This document shows, one piece after another, positions 37,001 through 49,100 of a DNA stretch of 64,000 bases. This DNA comes from Teredinibacter franksiae (GTDB taxonomy: Bacteria; Pseudomonadota; Gammaproteobacteria; Pseudomonadales; Cellvibrionaceae): the NCBI RefSeq assembly GCF_014218805.1, contig NZ_JACJUV010000001.1, forward strand, positions 496,001 through 560,000, written 5' to 3'. Both the position numbers and the translations under genes were made by a program. The stretch's first letter is position 1. Every line of letters begins with the position of its first letter. The notes below the pieces were generated by a model. The model saw only the letters and a list, made by a program, of their open reading frames with translations. It had not been told where the DNA came from and did no database searches.

Positions 37001-37483
37001 TTACTGAGGCTTAGCACCTTTAAGATCGTAACCAACGCGCTGTGGGCTAGAACCCTTGTTGGTTGCGTCGAAGTCGAGGTAGTTAACTTCAATGCTACAG
37101 AAGCTGATGGTGATACTCTCAAGAGGATCGCCTTCGGAGCTTGCGCTAACAGTGTATCCACTAACCAGACATTCGCTAAGCGTGTAAGTCATAAACTCGG
37201 TTACTTTATCGGAACCGGTTTGGACAAACTTGATAAGAACTTTCTTACCTTCAGAAACACTGGTAGCTTCTTGGAAAATTGAAGTACAAGAGTTATCAGC
37301 TGGCTTAGTTAGCGTTACTTCGCTGAATGCAGGACGGCTGGCTTCTCGGTTTGCACAATTACCAACTTCCATTGTAAGGGAGCGACCAACGCCGAAACTG
37401 AAAGTATCTACAGACAGGTGGTCTTTGTAACCGTCAGCTGTAACATTACCTTTAATACCTTCCCATTCAATGTATATTGCCAT
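37001..37483 (-). CDS. hcp: T6SS tube protein Hcp (TssD)
   Basis: A 160-residue Hcp with the opening IYIEWEGIKGNVTADGYKDH, the FSFGVGRSLTMEVG strand and the C-terminal ITISFCSIEVNY segment of the family. It forms the hexameric inner tube. The start ATG has AGGAG seven bases upstream, one of the best ribosome-binding sites in the window, as expected for a highly made protein. It lies apart from tssB/tssC, upstream of vgrG. A -10-like TATAAT on the minus strand is at 37594-37599. Confidence 0.96.
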   Translation of the reverse strand: MAIYIEWEGIKGNVTADGYKDHLSVDTFSFGVGRSLTMEVGNCANREASRPAFSEVTLTKPADNSCTSIFQEATSVSEGKKVLIKFVQTGSDKVTEFMTYTLSECLVSGYTVSASSEGDPLESITISFCSIEVNYLDFDATNKGSSPQRVGYDLKGAKPQ

Positions 37484-38150
37484 TAACTATCTCCTAATTT
37501 GTTTATTTTAAATCACAACCGAATTGGTTCTTCGATACTAAAAATGGCGCATATACTTGGCGCTATAACACGGCGAATATAAATGCCAAAATTATTATAA
37601 TTTGTGTCTGTCCTTGTACCTTTACATAGTTTATGCAAACGCTTGAGACTGATCGGATATTATCCTAATTCTGCTATCTAAACAACGAAGCGACTGAAAC
37701 ACTCTGTCGCTCGTTTCGCTTATTTTCAAGCACAAAGCCGATTCAATCAAACGTATTTTTAATACTAGCCCCATAGATAACCAGACAAACTCTCGCTTCG
37801 TGACACAGGTCACAAGTTCACGGCTTTATTAGGCCCTCTACGAGGGGAACTCAACCTTTAGTCGCTAGCTTTTTGACTGGAAACAAATTCGACACAGCCT
37901 AAAGTCTTAGTTTTAAATGTCACTCTAGATGTCGTTTTGCCCGCCATAATAACCCAGCCCTCTGGCGCCCAGTTGCCACACTTAACGTCAGCCCATTAAA
38001 TCATCAGCGTAAAATCTATGTGCTTCGCTTAAACCCAGCGACCCACAATAACGTGTCAAATTTATCGTCAACATTACGGCCAAACGCGCGTAACCTAGAT
38101 AATTGAGAACGCTGAAAAGGCTCGTATTGTCCTAGGCTCAGCACTTAACG
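37484..38150. promoter_or_regulatory. Upstream region of hcp and gap to the tpsB end
   Basis: This 667-bp non-coding gap contains the hcp promoter. On the minus strand a TATAAT sits at 37594-37599, but no good -35 box was found at 16-18 bp. It would give a 5' leader of about 105 bases. I see no gene here, and no clear terminator for tpsB, which ends at 38151. Confidence 0.4.
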
Positions 38151-40037
38151 CTAGAAAGCCAATTGAAGCTCGAAAGACAACTTGCTACTCGGCGTTTCAT
38201 CCTGTAATTCACTGATTTGATCTTCCAGTACTCTGCCGTAGGTTACACCACCGCTAAAGCGCGAATGATTCATTTTAATACCAATGCCCGCATCGGCTAG
38301 GGTACCGGTAATCTCCCCTTCACCACTCCCTTCCTGAAGTGGGTGAATAACACCGTAGGCCGTATCAAAAAATACGAATGGCTGAAATACCCGGCTAATG
38401 CTTTCACCGAAAAGGGTTTGCCCTCCAAATTTGGGGAAAGAGAAAATCCAGTCTGCACCAAAATACAAGCCATCATCCGACTGAAAACCATTAACGCCAA
38501 ACGACCGGGCGCGGCTGGGGCCGGTTAGGTTAATTTGATTGAGGTTCGACAAACCTTCACCGGCATACTGTCCATTAGCCTTCCACAGCCAGCGGGTCTC
38601 ATAATTTGAAAAAGGCAGCTTAAAAAAGTTAAGCATCGAAACATCGAAAGTCACAAAACTTTCAGAACCCGTGGTTTCGCCTTCAAACCCACCGAGTTCA
38701 TGAATTTTTGCTTGATGGTAAGTAATATTACCCAGATATAAATGTCGCCACTTTTCATTGAGTAAATCGAAATTGAACCCCAACGACGTTTTGTTTACAT
38801 CCTCTTCCGTAACACTCGCCTGAGTATCCAATTGAGTATCAATATCCATATATTTAAGCTCGGTCGAATAATTGCTCACACGGCTCCGCTGAAAGATATA
38901 GCGCATACTGGCATCGGCTACTTGCGATTCGCCGGTAAAAAACGTAGCCCCCACACCACGGAGATTACGAGAAACAAAGTCGTTGTTGGAATAACCAACG
39001 CTTGCCCGCCAGCGGGGGTTTAATATGAATGAGTTGTAACGAAAGGCGCCATAGGTACTTTGGTCTGGGTTATAGGTTTTTAACACCCCTAGGTAGACTT
39101 CGTCACCTATACCAAGCGGGTTATGCACATACACATCAACATAGGCGCGATTTTTCGAGGTGCTTTCCGAGCCATGATTATCCAGGCGAAGGTTTACCGT
39201 CGTCCATTTTTCTTCATTAACTTTCACCGTCATACGGGTGTCGCCAACTTGCGTGCCTGGCGACAAAAACCCTTGCGCTCTGAGCCCGGGTATATCGTTA
39301 ATAAGCGTGAGCGCTTCATCTATATTTTCGTTAGTTACAGGTTTATACATGTCGCGCTTAAAGGTACGTGCAATCATATTCCTCGAAACGCGCTTGTCTC
39401 CCTCTACGTCTATTTCTCCCAATTCGCCCAGCAGTAACGTTAAAGTCACCACCCCATCGCGCACCTCTTGCTTTGGAATGTAGGCCTTCGCCAAAATGAA
39501 ACCATTCTCACGGTAGAACTGGGTTATGGTATCGGCCACAGTTTCAATCATACCCAGCGTAACGCCCCTATTACGCAGCTGTTCACGAATCAGAAAGACA
39601 AACTGCTGAACCTCAACGGGGCCAACGTGCCGATCTTGAGTGCTCCTTTCCATTTCCATAAACAGCTTAGAGAACTCGCCCAACTCGTCTAACGTAAACC
39701 CGGAGTCAGTGTAATCACCCTCCTCCATAATATCGAAGCGAATAGCTTCAATGCGTTTAACAATTTCCTCGCGGGTAATACCCAAGTCTGGGTATTCCAC
39801 AACACCTTGCAACCGAAACTCTTTAACATTTAATCGTGGCCCAGCTTCTGGGTCGGGGTCGCGATCTCTTACCGCAGGAATATCCAAGTCCATCAACATG
39901 GTTTCGCGCTCGTAGTCCGGCACTTGGGTGGTATCTGGCATCTCCAAAAACCCCTGAGACCAGGCAACCTGAACATTCAATACAACAACCACAACTAGCG
40001 CGTTAAAACAGAACGCAGCAAAATTCTTTAACATCAT
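38151..40037 (-). CDS. TpsB outer-membrane transporter (ShlB/FhaC/HecB family)
   Basis: A 628-residue protein with a signal peptide (about 1-28), an N-terminal linker, two POTRA-type domains (the second around VTLTLLLGELGEIDVEGDKRVSR and NIDEALTLINDIPGL) and a C-terminal 16-strand barrel region ending in phenylalanine (LQLAF), as outer-membrane proteins do. TpsB proteins secrete a TpsA partner across the outer membrane by recognising its TPS domain. It starts 63 bp after the giant tpsA stop, so it is co-transcribed as the last gene of the locus, whereas many TPS operons place tpsB first. Confidence 0.93.
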   Translation of the reverse strand: MMLKNFAAFCFNALVVVVVLNVQVAWSQGFLEMPDTTQVPDYERETMLMDLDIPAVRDRDPDPEAGPRLNVKEFRLQGVVEYPDLGITREEIVKRIEAIRFDIMEEGDYTDSGFTLDELGEFSKLFMEMERSTQDRHVGPVEVQQFVFLIREQLRNRGVTLGMIETVADTITQFYRENGFILAKAYIPKQEVRDGVVTLTLLLGELGEIDVEGDKRVSRNMIARTFKRDMYKPVTNENIDEALTLINDIPGLRAQGFLSPGTQVGDTRMTVKVNEEKWTTVNLRLDNHGSESTSKNRAYVDVYVHNPLGIGDEVYLGVLKTYNPDQSTYGAFRYNSFILNPRWRASVGYSNNDFVSRNLRGVGATFFTGESQVADASMRYIFQRSRVSNYSTELKYMDIDTQLDTQASVTEEDVNKTSLGFNFDLLNEKWRHLYLGNITYHQAKIHELGGFEGETTGSESFVTFDVSMLNFFKLPFSNYETRWLWKANGQYAGEGLSNLNQINLTGPSRARSFGVNGFQSDDGLYFGADWIFSFPKFGGQTLFGESISRVFQPFVFFDTAYGVIHPLQEGSGEGEITGTLADAGIGIKMNHSRFSGGVTYGRVLEDQISELQDETPSSKLSFELQLAF

Positions 40038-40100
40038 AGGGCTACTAAATTTTTTATGTTTTTAGGAAGCTTTTCAACTTGTATAAATTTTCACTGTCCA

Positions 40101-43100
40101 CTACAAACCCGAAAGCTCGTCTTTTTCTTCATCGGAAAGTTCGTCATCGTAGAGCTGGTCTAGCGGCATACGAATTGGCCTTCCTCCATAGGCGAAGTTA
40201 CGCACATTGGAAAATACCGCCGGGTCGATGTATTCAATGTCATCCACCTCAATCAACAGTTCACTCACACTGCCGACAATAGAAGGGTCTAACAAGTCTG
40301 AATCAGTGGTTAAACCAAATAGAGGTTCTTCACCAAAGGCCCATAAGGGCCGTATGCCGGGGCCACTTACAATCAACTCTGTTTGCGCATATACCATCAG
40401 CTGCCGGTCTACACCGAAGCCGTCGCTGGTGGTCACGTCAATAATATCGCCCACTAACTCTGGGCGATTAGAGTGAGCACCCGGTGTAGCGGTTAAATAG
40501 CCATCCTCAATCACCAGCGTTACATTCCCAGAGGCGTAATTTGCATTAATGACGCCCCCCGCTTCTCGTGCGGTAAGCGCTGCACGATCGTAGTCTTCGC
40601 CGGCATTCGCCATGGTCACATTGCCTTGCGTATTAACCATGCGAATATCACCATTGGTAATTAAAGCGCTTACCGTAACGTCACGGTTATTGGTAACGCC
40701 GACATTGCCAGAGGCATTGAGTACATCCATATTGGCTACCGACATATCAAGGGTAGCGGAATCTTCTAAGCCTCCAAAACCACTCTCCGATCGCGCAATG
40801 AGCGAGTCAGCCACTATGTTGAGCTGATCATCATTATTGTCGGATATAGCGCCCCCAGCACTTAAAGACACGCTCCCGTTCTCGGCCTGAACCGAACTCA
40901 GCTGTATATCAGAGCCCGCACTCAAGACCGCATCGTTACTACTGAAAATACGGCCAGAAGCGGTCATGCCAAACTGGTTGCCCGCCGTGATAATCACCCC
41001 AGCTGAAGAGATAGCGCCATCAATAACAATTGAATCAGCCGCCGTTGCATCAAACGCACCGCTGGAAGACTGCACAGTGCCGTCCAACTCCACCATCCTC
41101 GCGCTAATGGTGAAGCCGCCAGCCTCAACTGTGCTGGTGGTATTGGATCGATTTTCGAAAGAACCGTTTTCCGCTATTACCGTAATACCGCCCGCGTTAA
41201 TATCACCCTGCTGTATAACATCACCGTTAGTGGCAACAAGACGGATATCGGTTGCGGACAGTAGCTCAGTCACCATGCCCTGCCCAGCGGTGAAGCTCAA
41301 TGTTTGTGCATCGGCCTGAATCGGGCTCACACCGCCATCCATAACAATACTACCTGCCGCCGAAACCGTCAGGTTTTGACTGGCAGACACATCCGCACCA
41401 AGCGCAACATCCGCTGCACTGGTTACAACAACATCGGCACCAGCAATAGTCGCACCCAGCATTTGGTTAACCGCGTTGCCCTGCAATTCAATATTGCCGG
41501 CCAGGCTCTCATTCGCAAGCAATGCACCACGAATGGTTAAATCAGCATTACCGGCATTCAGTGAAATGGCGCTGTCCGCCGCACTAGAGGTAACATTTAC
41601 CGCACTGTTTACATCAATTCCCAGCCCATTCACAACCACTGAGTTCGTCGCATTAATGGTGTTTTGAATCAGTACACGGGCGGCACCGCTATCAAGCGAT
41701 ACGTCATCAGCGGAAATACCGTTGACCGTAATACCGTTAGGGGATACTACAGAAAAATCATTCACCACATTACCGCTAACCACAACGCCGTTTTCGCTGC
41801 TGTCTTGCAATACAAACGTACCGGCATTAGTAACATCCACAATTTCAAAACGATTATTGTCGTTGTTAAGCGTTACCACACTGGTGTCGGCACCGGTAAT
41901 AGTGGTTTGGTTTGCCACCTGAACAATACCCTCACCCTCAATACTGCCTGTAGTAATAAGCGATAAATTTTGCGCAAGCACATCACCCAATAGTGTTGTT
42001 GCGTTTGTAAGGCTCACATCACCGGCGTCGGCCAACAGCGTAACCTCGCCAGAAAGTGCATGGTTATTATTCAGTAAAATATCGCCATCACTCACCAGGC
42101 GCAGCGCATTACTGGAATTGAAGGCATTACCACTAACAATACTGCCAGTCGCTTCAATATCCACTACACCACCGGGGTTCGATAGTGCGCTTATTGTCAG
42201 GCCACCATCTTGGGCAAGGAACACATCATCTCGCACAGCCACCAAGGAGAGATCATTGGTATCGATCGAGAGTCGTGCAGTTGCTGTACCCACCTCACCG
42301 GTTGCGTTAAAAATCACACCGCGATTGGCCACAACCAACGCATTCTCATCAGCACCCATCACTGAAGCATTAGTGACGCTAAAGGTTTCCTCCAGCATCA
42401 AACTACCTTCAACCACAACACGGTCGGCCTGCTCGCCAATCACACTGTAGCCTTCGTTATTGGCAATACTGAATTCACGTAAACCGGTAAATTCAACGCG
42501 ATTGTTCGCAAGTACTATTGTGTCTTCCTGCCCAGCAACATCATTCAGTGTCAGTACAGAGGTATAAACACGATTGTTTACAAACTCGGTTTGCGCCAAC
42601 TCCATATCAAAGTTATAAGCCACCTCGTCTTGTGTAATACTGTATGCAAAGTTTTCATTGTCGTTCGCGGAAGCCGGAGTGTAGGTCGCAGTAAAACGGT
42701 TATTGTCGTCACCGCCATCGATAAAGACCGTATCGTCATCGGCCCCGCCATAAAAGGCAACGCCCCCTGTCACACCACTACCCAAATTTACGTTCAAGCG
42801 ATCTTGCCCGGCACCTGCACGTATTTCACCGCTAAGACTACCGCCCGCTTCCAGAGTAAATTCATCGACAACACCGCCACCAAGAAGCGTAGTAAAACCA
42901 CTAAAGGCTATATCGTTACCGCCTTGGTCTTGAATTCTGCCGGTATTTTCGCCCGTAATCGTCCATTCATTACGCACATCCGCTGCGGTAAGCGTACTGG
43001 AACTGTTATTACCGACGTACTCCTCAATATTTTCGAAGCCGGAATCAATATCGCCAATCACAACATTCGCAATAATTAACTCACTCATATCCACCCGGTC

Positions 43101-46100
43101 ACGAGTTCCTACTGGCTGACCGCCACCATTAACCAGCCCACTCATATCACCACTTTGTGTAAAACTAAATATGTCGACTTGATCGCGGCCTAACAGGCTG
43201 GCAAAACCGCTGAACAATAAACTATTTAACGAACCGTCATCTTGCCCCGAAATTGTCCAAGTTTGTGTGCCATCGGCACCGCCTACCAAAATATTATTAT
43301 TATCGGCGGCTTCAAGTACCTCAATATTATTGATTGTGAGATAAGCGGTAGTGTAAGTTGGGTCCAGAGAAACTGTCACGCTGTCCTCTACCGCCAGAAG
43401 ATTTATACGGTCGGTCGCTAGACCATCATCAGGGTTTACACCGCCATCAATGGAGCCGGTAATACGATCATCCTCGCTTGCACCCACTTGCCGCGCCAAC
43501 ACAAAAGTATCGTTTCCAGAACCCCCCTCAATATCGGCAAACCCGCTAAAAGCAACACTGTTGACCAAGCCAGCGTCTGTACCCTGAATAGTCCAAATAT
43601 TCGTCGTGTTATCGCCCATTAAGCGTAAATTATCGGAGGGAGTCTCAGAGGTAACACCCTCCACATTGGCTAGATTAATTTCGGTTTCACCAACGGTACT
43701 GCCAAGCCGAACTGTTGAAATGCCGGTAGCGGCGATATTGCGAAAAATAACCGAGTCTGCTGAATTATTTTCATTTGCACCGCCGTCAACCAAACCACCC
43801 ACAAGATTACCATCGAAACTAAATTGATCTTGCTGGTTGCCACCGGTCAGGTTATCAATACCCGAAAAGGTCAAAGTGCCGTTAGTGTTTACAAGCGTAT
43901 TAAGTGCCGCAATAGACCAAGTGTTGGCCGTGTTATTTGCGCCTAATAAAGTATGTGGCTCGGTATTGCTCGCAATTAGCCGCTCTACACCATACACATC
44001 TATTTGAGTAGCCCCTAGGTCTACAGCATGGTTCTGGTTGTCTAACGTTGTTTGCTGGAAAACAAAGCTTTGGTTGGAAGTACCTAATACCAGCAACTGG
44101 TCGGGAAGAGCTGCTTCACCGCCGCCGTTAACGGTGCCGGTAACCATACCCAAGGCGCTAAGCTGGAATACGTCCTGATCATCGCCACCCTCAAGGTGGG
44201 CCATATTACTGAAATTAAGTACTGGTGCACCGTCGGAGGCACTCACACGACCAGCGTTTGTGCCGGTTATATTCCAGGTATTACCAATGTCATTACCGCT
44301 GAGTCTGTGGCCAACCGTATTCGCGCTTGCCTGTAATGTTTCCACGTTTGCCAAAACAAAATTGGCAACGGCACTGTCATCAATATCAAGCGAAATATGC
44401 TGCGCCGTTGTTAGGCTTGTAATATTCACGGTATCTGCACCAGCACCACCGTCAAATACCCGGCTTACATCGCCAAGCTGAAGAACGTTAAACGTATCGT
44501 TCGCGGCACCACCGGCAACACTATCAACGCCCGAAAAACTTAATGTTGTAGAATTATCAACTAGCTGATAACCGTTACTGGCATCAAGCGTCCAGATCGC
44601 TGTACCCGCACCCGAACTCATAACAACGGTGGCACCTGTGCCTTCGCCGGTATCCGTCAGGCTTGCGATATTGGCAATATCGACAACACCTTCACGGTTA
44701 TCCATCAAATAAACAAGCTGCGTTAATGGTTGTGGGTAACTAACGTCAACGACTGTCGGCGTGGTTTGTACAGCATTCACACCAAAGGTTAAATCACTGG
44801 CCGTAGAGGTAACACGAATAGCATTAACACCCCCACCACCATTAATAAAGCCATCTACAAGCAACCCACTCGTACCAGCCGCATTATCAAAAACGAAATT
44901 AAAGGTGTCTTCACCGCCCCCCCCTAGAAGCTGATTGACTCCGCTGAATGAAAATCCAAATTCAGTCGCCGCAACACCCTCGATTTCGTAATCAACATCG
45001 TTTGAATAAAAATTACCGCTGTTTACACCGGAAATTGTCCAAGTGTTCTCACCGTTAAAGCCACTGTCTTCTGTAACCCGTAGAAAGGTATCGTCATTAC
45101 CCACTAAGCGAAGAATTTGTGGGCTAATATCCACCACTACCGTCAAGCCGTCTCGGTTACTATAGTCCAGCGATCGCAAACCGGAACCCTCGCGATATTC
45201 GCCGGTAATATCCGAGTCTGGATCGAGGTTTGTGTCTTCATCGCCAACTCCGGCCTGAATGCTGCCAAAATGGTAAAAATGGCTATCCGTGCCAGCAATA
45301 GCGACTACCGGTTCGGCATCCGCACTTTCAATGCTTCGAACGATACCTTCATTTTGCCCTCCCACATCCATATCCCATTGCACATCATCACCGTGCGCAA
45401 TAGCCAGCCAGTTATTATTCTCGCCGTTTTTAGGATCTTTATGCGCGGCCGTTATGGATTCAAACTGCCAGGCATTAACGTTCGGCAAATCGCTAGCATC
45501 CTCAACAATACTGCCAGGAATCGCCGTAGCGCCTAATTCAACCACTACCCCGGCGGTGAATACCTGAAGGTCTAACTGGTCATTAGTGCCCGCACCACCA
45601 TCGATCAAACCGCTGATCGATGCAGTAATAGCCGTAAAGTTAAAAATATCGTTGCTATCACTACCCGTAAGATTTTCAATGGAGTTAAAATCACTTACAT
45701 AACCACTCGAAACGCTGCCCTCATTGTCACCCGAAATACTCCAGGTAGCCGCGTTGGTTACGTGAAGCGTATCGGTGGCAATTTCAGTAAAGCCTTCCGA
45801 CGCACCCCAAAGCGTGCTCACAATGTTCGCGTTGCGCACCTCGAAATTATCCGCACCGGTACCGCCGGTAAAATCCTCAATATTACTAAAATCAATACCG
45901 GCGCCTTCCGCACTATTCCAATTCAACGTATTGGCATCGTCATCAGCGCTCAAGGCAAACAACCAGTTGTTGGCGCGGTTAGCGCCAACAAGCTTGTCGC
46001 CATCGGTGTGACCGCCGCCATCGATTGTCATACGAACCTCAGACGTTGCCACAACGGCAAATACGTCATCTCCACCACGGCCGCTCAATTCGCGCAGGCT

Positions 46101-49100
46101 ACTAGCAGCGCCATTCAGATTAAACGTGTCACTTGCTGAATCACTACCCTCGGCTAATGCAATATTGTTAAAAGTAACAACCCCTCGCCCTTGCACCGCT
46201 ACGCTCTCAACAGCGTCACCAATACCCCACTGTGTAGGGTTGTCATAATTCACACGCAACCTGTCGTTAGTAGAACCAGCGCCATCAACCGAAACGTTCA
46301 CATCAGCATCGTTCACGTCGAATAAATCGGCACCATCGCCACCCATAAACTGTTCAAAAAGTACAGCTGAACCTACCCGCTCGCTTACACTTGCACTGGA
46401 AACACCGCCAAGTTCGGTTAAAGCCCAAGTGATGCTATCGCTGCCCGCGCTTGCAATGGTGAGAGTATCTACACCTGCATCCGTGAACCCTACAGCGGTA
46501 CCCCGAATAGTGCCCGTTATTTGGCCGTCGTCGCCTACAGCATTATCATTTAAAATAAATTCATCGCTACCCACATTACCCGAGAGGTTCTCCATACCCA
46601 CAAAGGCAAGAGCATTTGCACCACCGGCTTCCGAAACACTCCCCTCATTCACCCCCGTTACCGTCCATCGATTATTCTGGCTAATACCCACCAGCGTATC
46701 GCCCTCGCCATTACCCACAAAACGCTCTACACCGGTAAAATTAATACCGCTTACGTCGCCCTCGCCTGCAGCACTTAGTGCCCAAACGCGGCTATTGGTT
46801 TCGGTAATAATGGAGTCGGTAACAATACCGTTGGTGGGCGTACCGCCAATAATCATACCGGTAACACTACCATCGGCCGTAATAGTGAAATTATCAGTAG
46901 CGTCGGCTCCGCCGGTTAAATTAGCAAAATCAAAAAATCCAAGACTGTTAGCCCCGTTTACAAGTGTTCCATCGTTTGGAGCATTTACCTGCCAAGTATT
47001 GGTACCCGTATTCAAACCGATTAATGTGCTGCCGTCGCCGTTTCCTATAACCTCTTCAATATTTTGTACACCATAAACAGTACCACCAGACAAGTTCACC
47101 GAAACCAAACCACTAAGCTCCGAGAGGTTAACGGTGTCAGAACCAATATTCTCACCTGATACTGCGTTGGCATTTATCGTACCGGTTATACTGCCAGCGT
47201 CGGTAAAGCGAAATTCATCAACCCCTGTGCCGCCCGTAAGTGCGGTAATATTGCTAAAGGTAAAACGGCTACTCGCCACATTCGAACTGTTATAACGGTT
47301 AACCACCCCTGCATTTTCATTATTTAAATACCAGTCATTGCGCTCACCGCTTACACTGGCCACCGATAGAGTATCGGCACCACCAAACCCATTAATACTG
47401 CCATCAAACGCGCCGCTGTCTGTTAATACAAAACTGTCTACAAATACCGCCTGCCCTTCCAGTATTTGAATACCAGAAAATGCCTCTACGTAGGCCGTAC
47501 CCGCCACGCTTAAAGAACCGTTACTGTCCTCGCTGCTTAAGCCGTTAATGGCCCACTGGGTATTCGCTTCTCGACTAATAAGTGTGTTATTACCCGCCTC
47601 ACCCTGCACCGCGCCGAATTCTATAGTTTCCGAGCGAACAACACTGCCACCACCGGAGAAATCGAAAGTATCGTCACCCCCGCCGCCAATTAATACCTGG
47701 AAGTTTTCAAACGCTACCGCTGCAGATACCCCTACGGTTACAGAGCCGCTGTTTTCACCATCAATATCCCAAAGTACAACTTCACTTATATTACTGTTTA
47801 CGGTCAGTGAATTATTATAAAGCGCATCGGCACTCACCGTTTCAAAATCACGGAGGGCCAAACCATTAATGGCACTACCCAGGGTGATATCCAAATCGTC
47901 TGCGGGTAAATTTAAAATGTCGGCACCGTCACCGGCGTTCAGCGTAATATTAAATGCATCGACCACGTTAAACGTGTCATCACCAAAGCCGGAAGAAACC
48001 GTTTCTATTGTAGAAAAGTTAGTGCTTGTTTCATCAGCATTTAAAAGCCCATTGGCATACGTAAAACGGCTGCCCGCAGAATTGATAGACCAGATGATAT
48101 CCACATTGGGCGCAACAATTACGTCACCAGTAGCGCCACTATTACCGCCACCGGCTATACTGCCAGACAACCCGACAACTGCACCGGCAGTTTGATCAAA
48201 CGTAAAAGTATCGTTACCCGCGCCACCGGCTAAATTATTAAAGTTAACAAACTCCGTTGTGCCTGCAACAGTACCATCGTTTATTCCGTCGGCACCGGCG
48301 GCATTTGCAGCGGCATCAATATCAAAAATAGCCCAGCCAATTGCCGCATTTGCATTACTGCTGTAGGTTAATGTGCTGCTGTTTGTGTTGGCTGGATTTA
48401 AACCATCGTTGTTGCCAATAAAGCGGTCAATACCGGCTACAGTAGCAGCCCCCACCACAATATCGACATCGCCGGTAACATCGGCATAGTCTGCAATATC
48501 ACCTGCACCCGCACCTGCGGAAATGTCAAAGGCTATAAAATCAGCGAAATCGAAATTATCGATACTGGCATCACTTCCTTCCAGTCGTTCAATACCACTG
48601 AAATTACTCACATAACCCGCATCTGCGCTGTCTGCTATAGCGTTGGCACCGCTTGAAAGTGACCAGTTGTTTTCCGCATCGCGTGCAATAAGGGTATCAA
48701 CATCCGTTTCACTACCACCGTTAATACCAGCACCGGCACCTATAACAGCACCCGTAGCGCCAAACGCGAAAGTGTCATCACCGGCACCGCCGTTTAGCAT
48801 CATGGCAACACTGGCATTAATAACAAACTCATCGGAATTATCGTTTCCGTTTAGGGTGCTCATACCTGAAAAGGTAACGGTATCGCTGGGGCTGTTTGCA
48901 TCGGCCGCAAGCGTGTTTGTGCTTCCGTTTAATGTCCAGGTGTTGGCTTGATTTCGCGCGGTTAAAGAATCGGCACCTGCGCCGGTAAGCGTTTGTATTT
49001 CCGTAAACGACGTGGTGTGCCCAACGGAAACAACTCCCTGGTGAAGGCCGTTCAACAACCATTGATTACTAGCATCTTCGAATTGCAGTGTATTGTTTTC

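Noticed and set aside
40101..41000. Contact-dependent inhibition (CdiA-type) toxin at the TpsA C-terminus
   Set aside because: No VENN-like motif, no distinct toxin domain and no small immunity gene after it. The end is an acidic tail and tpsB follows directly.
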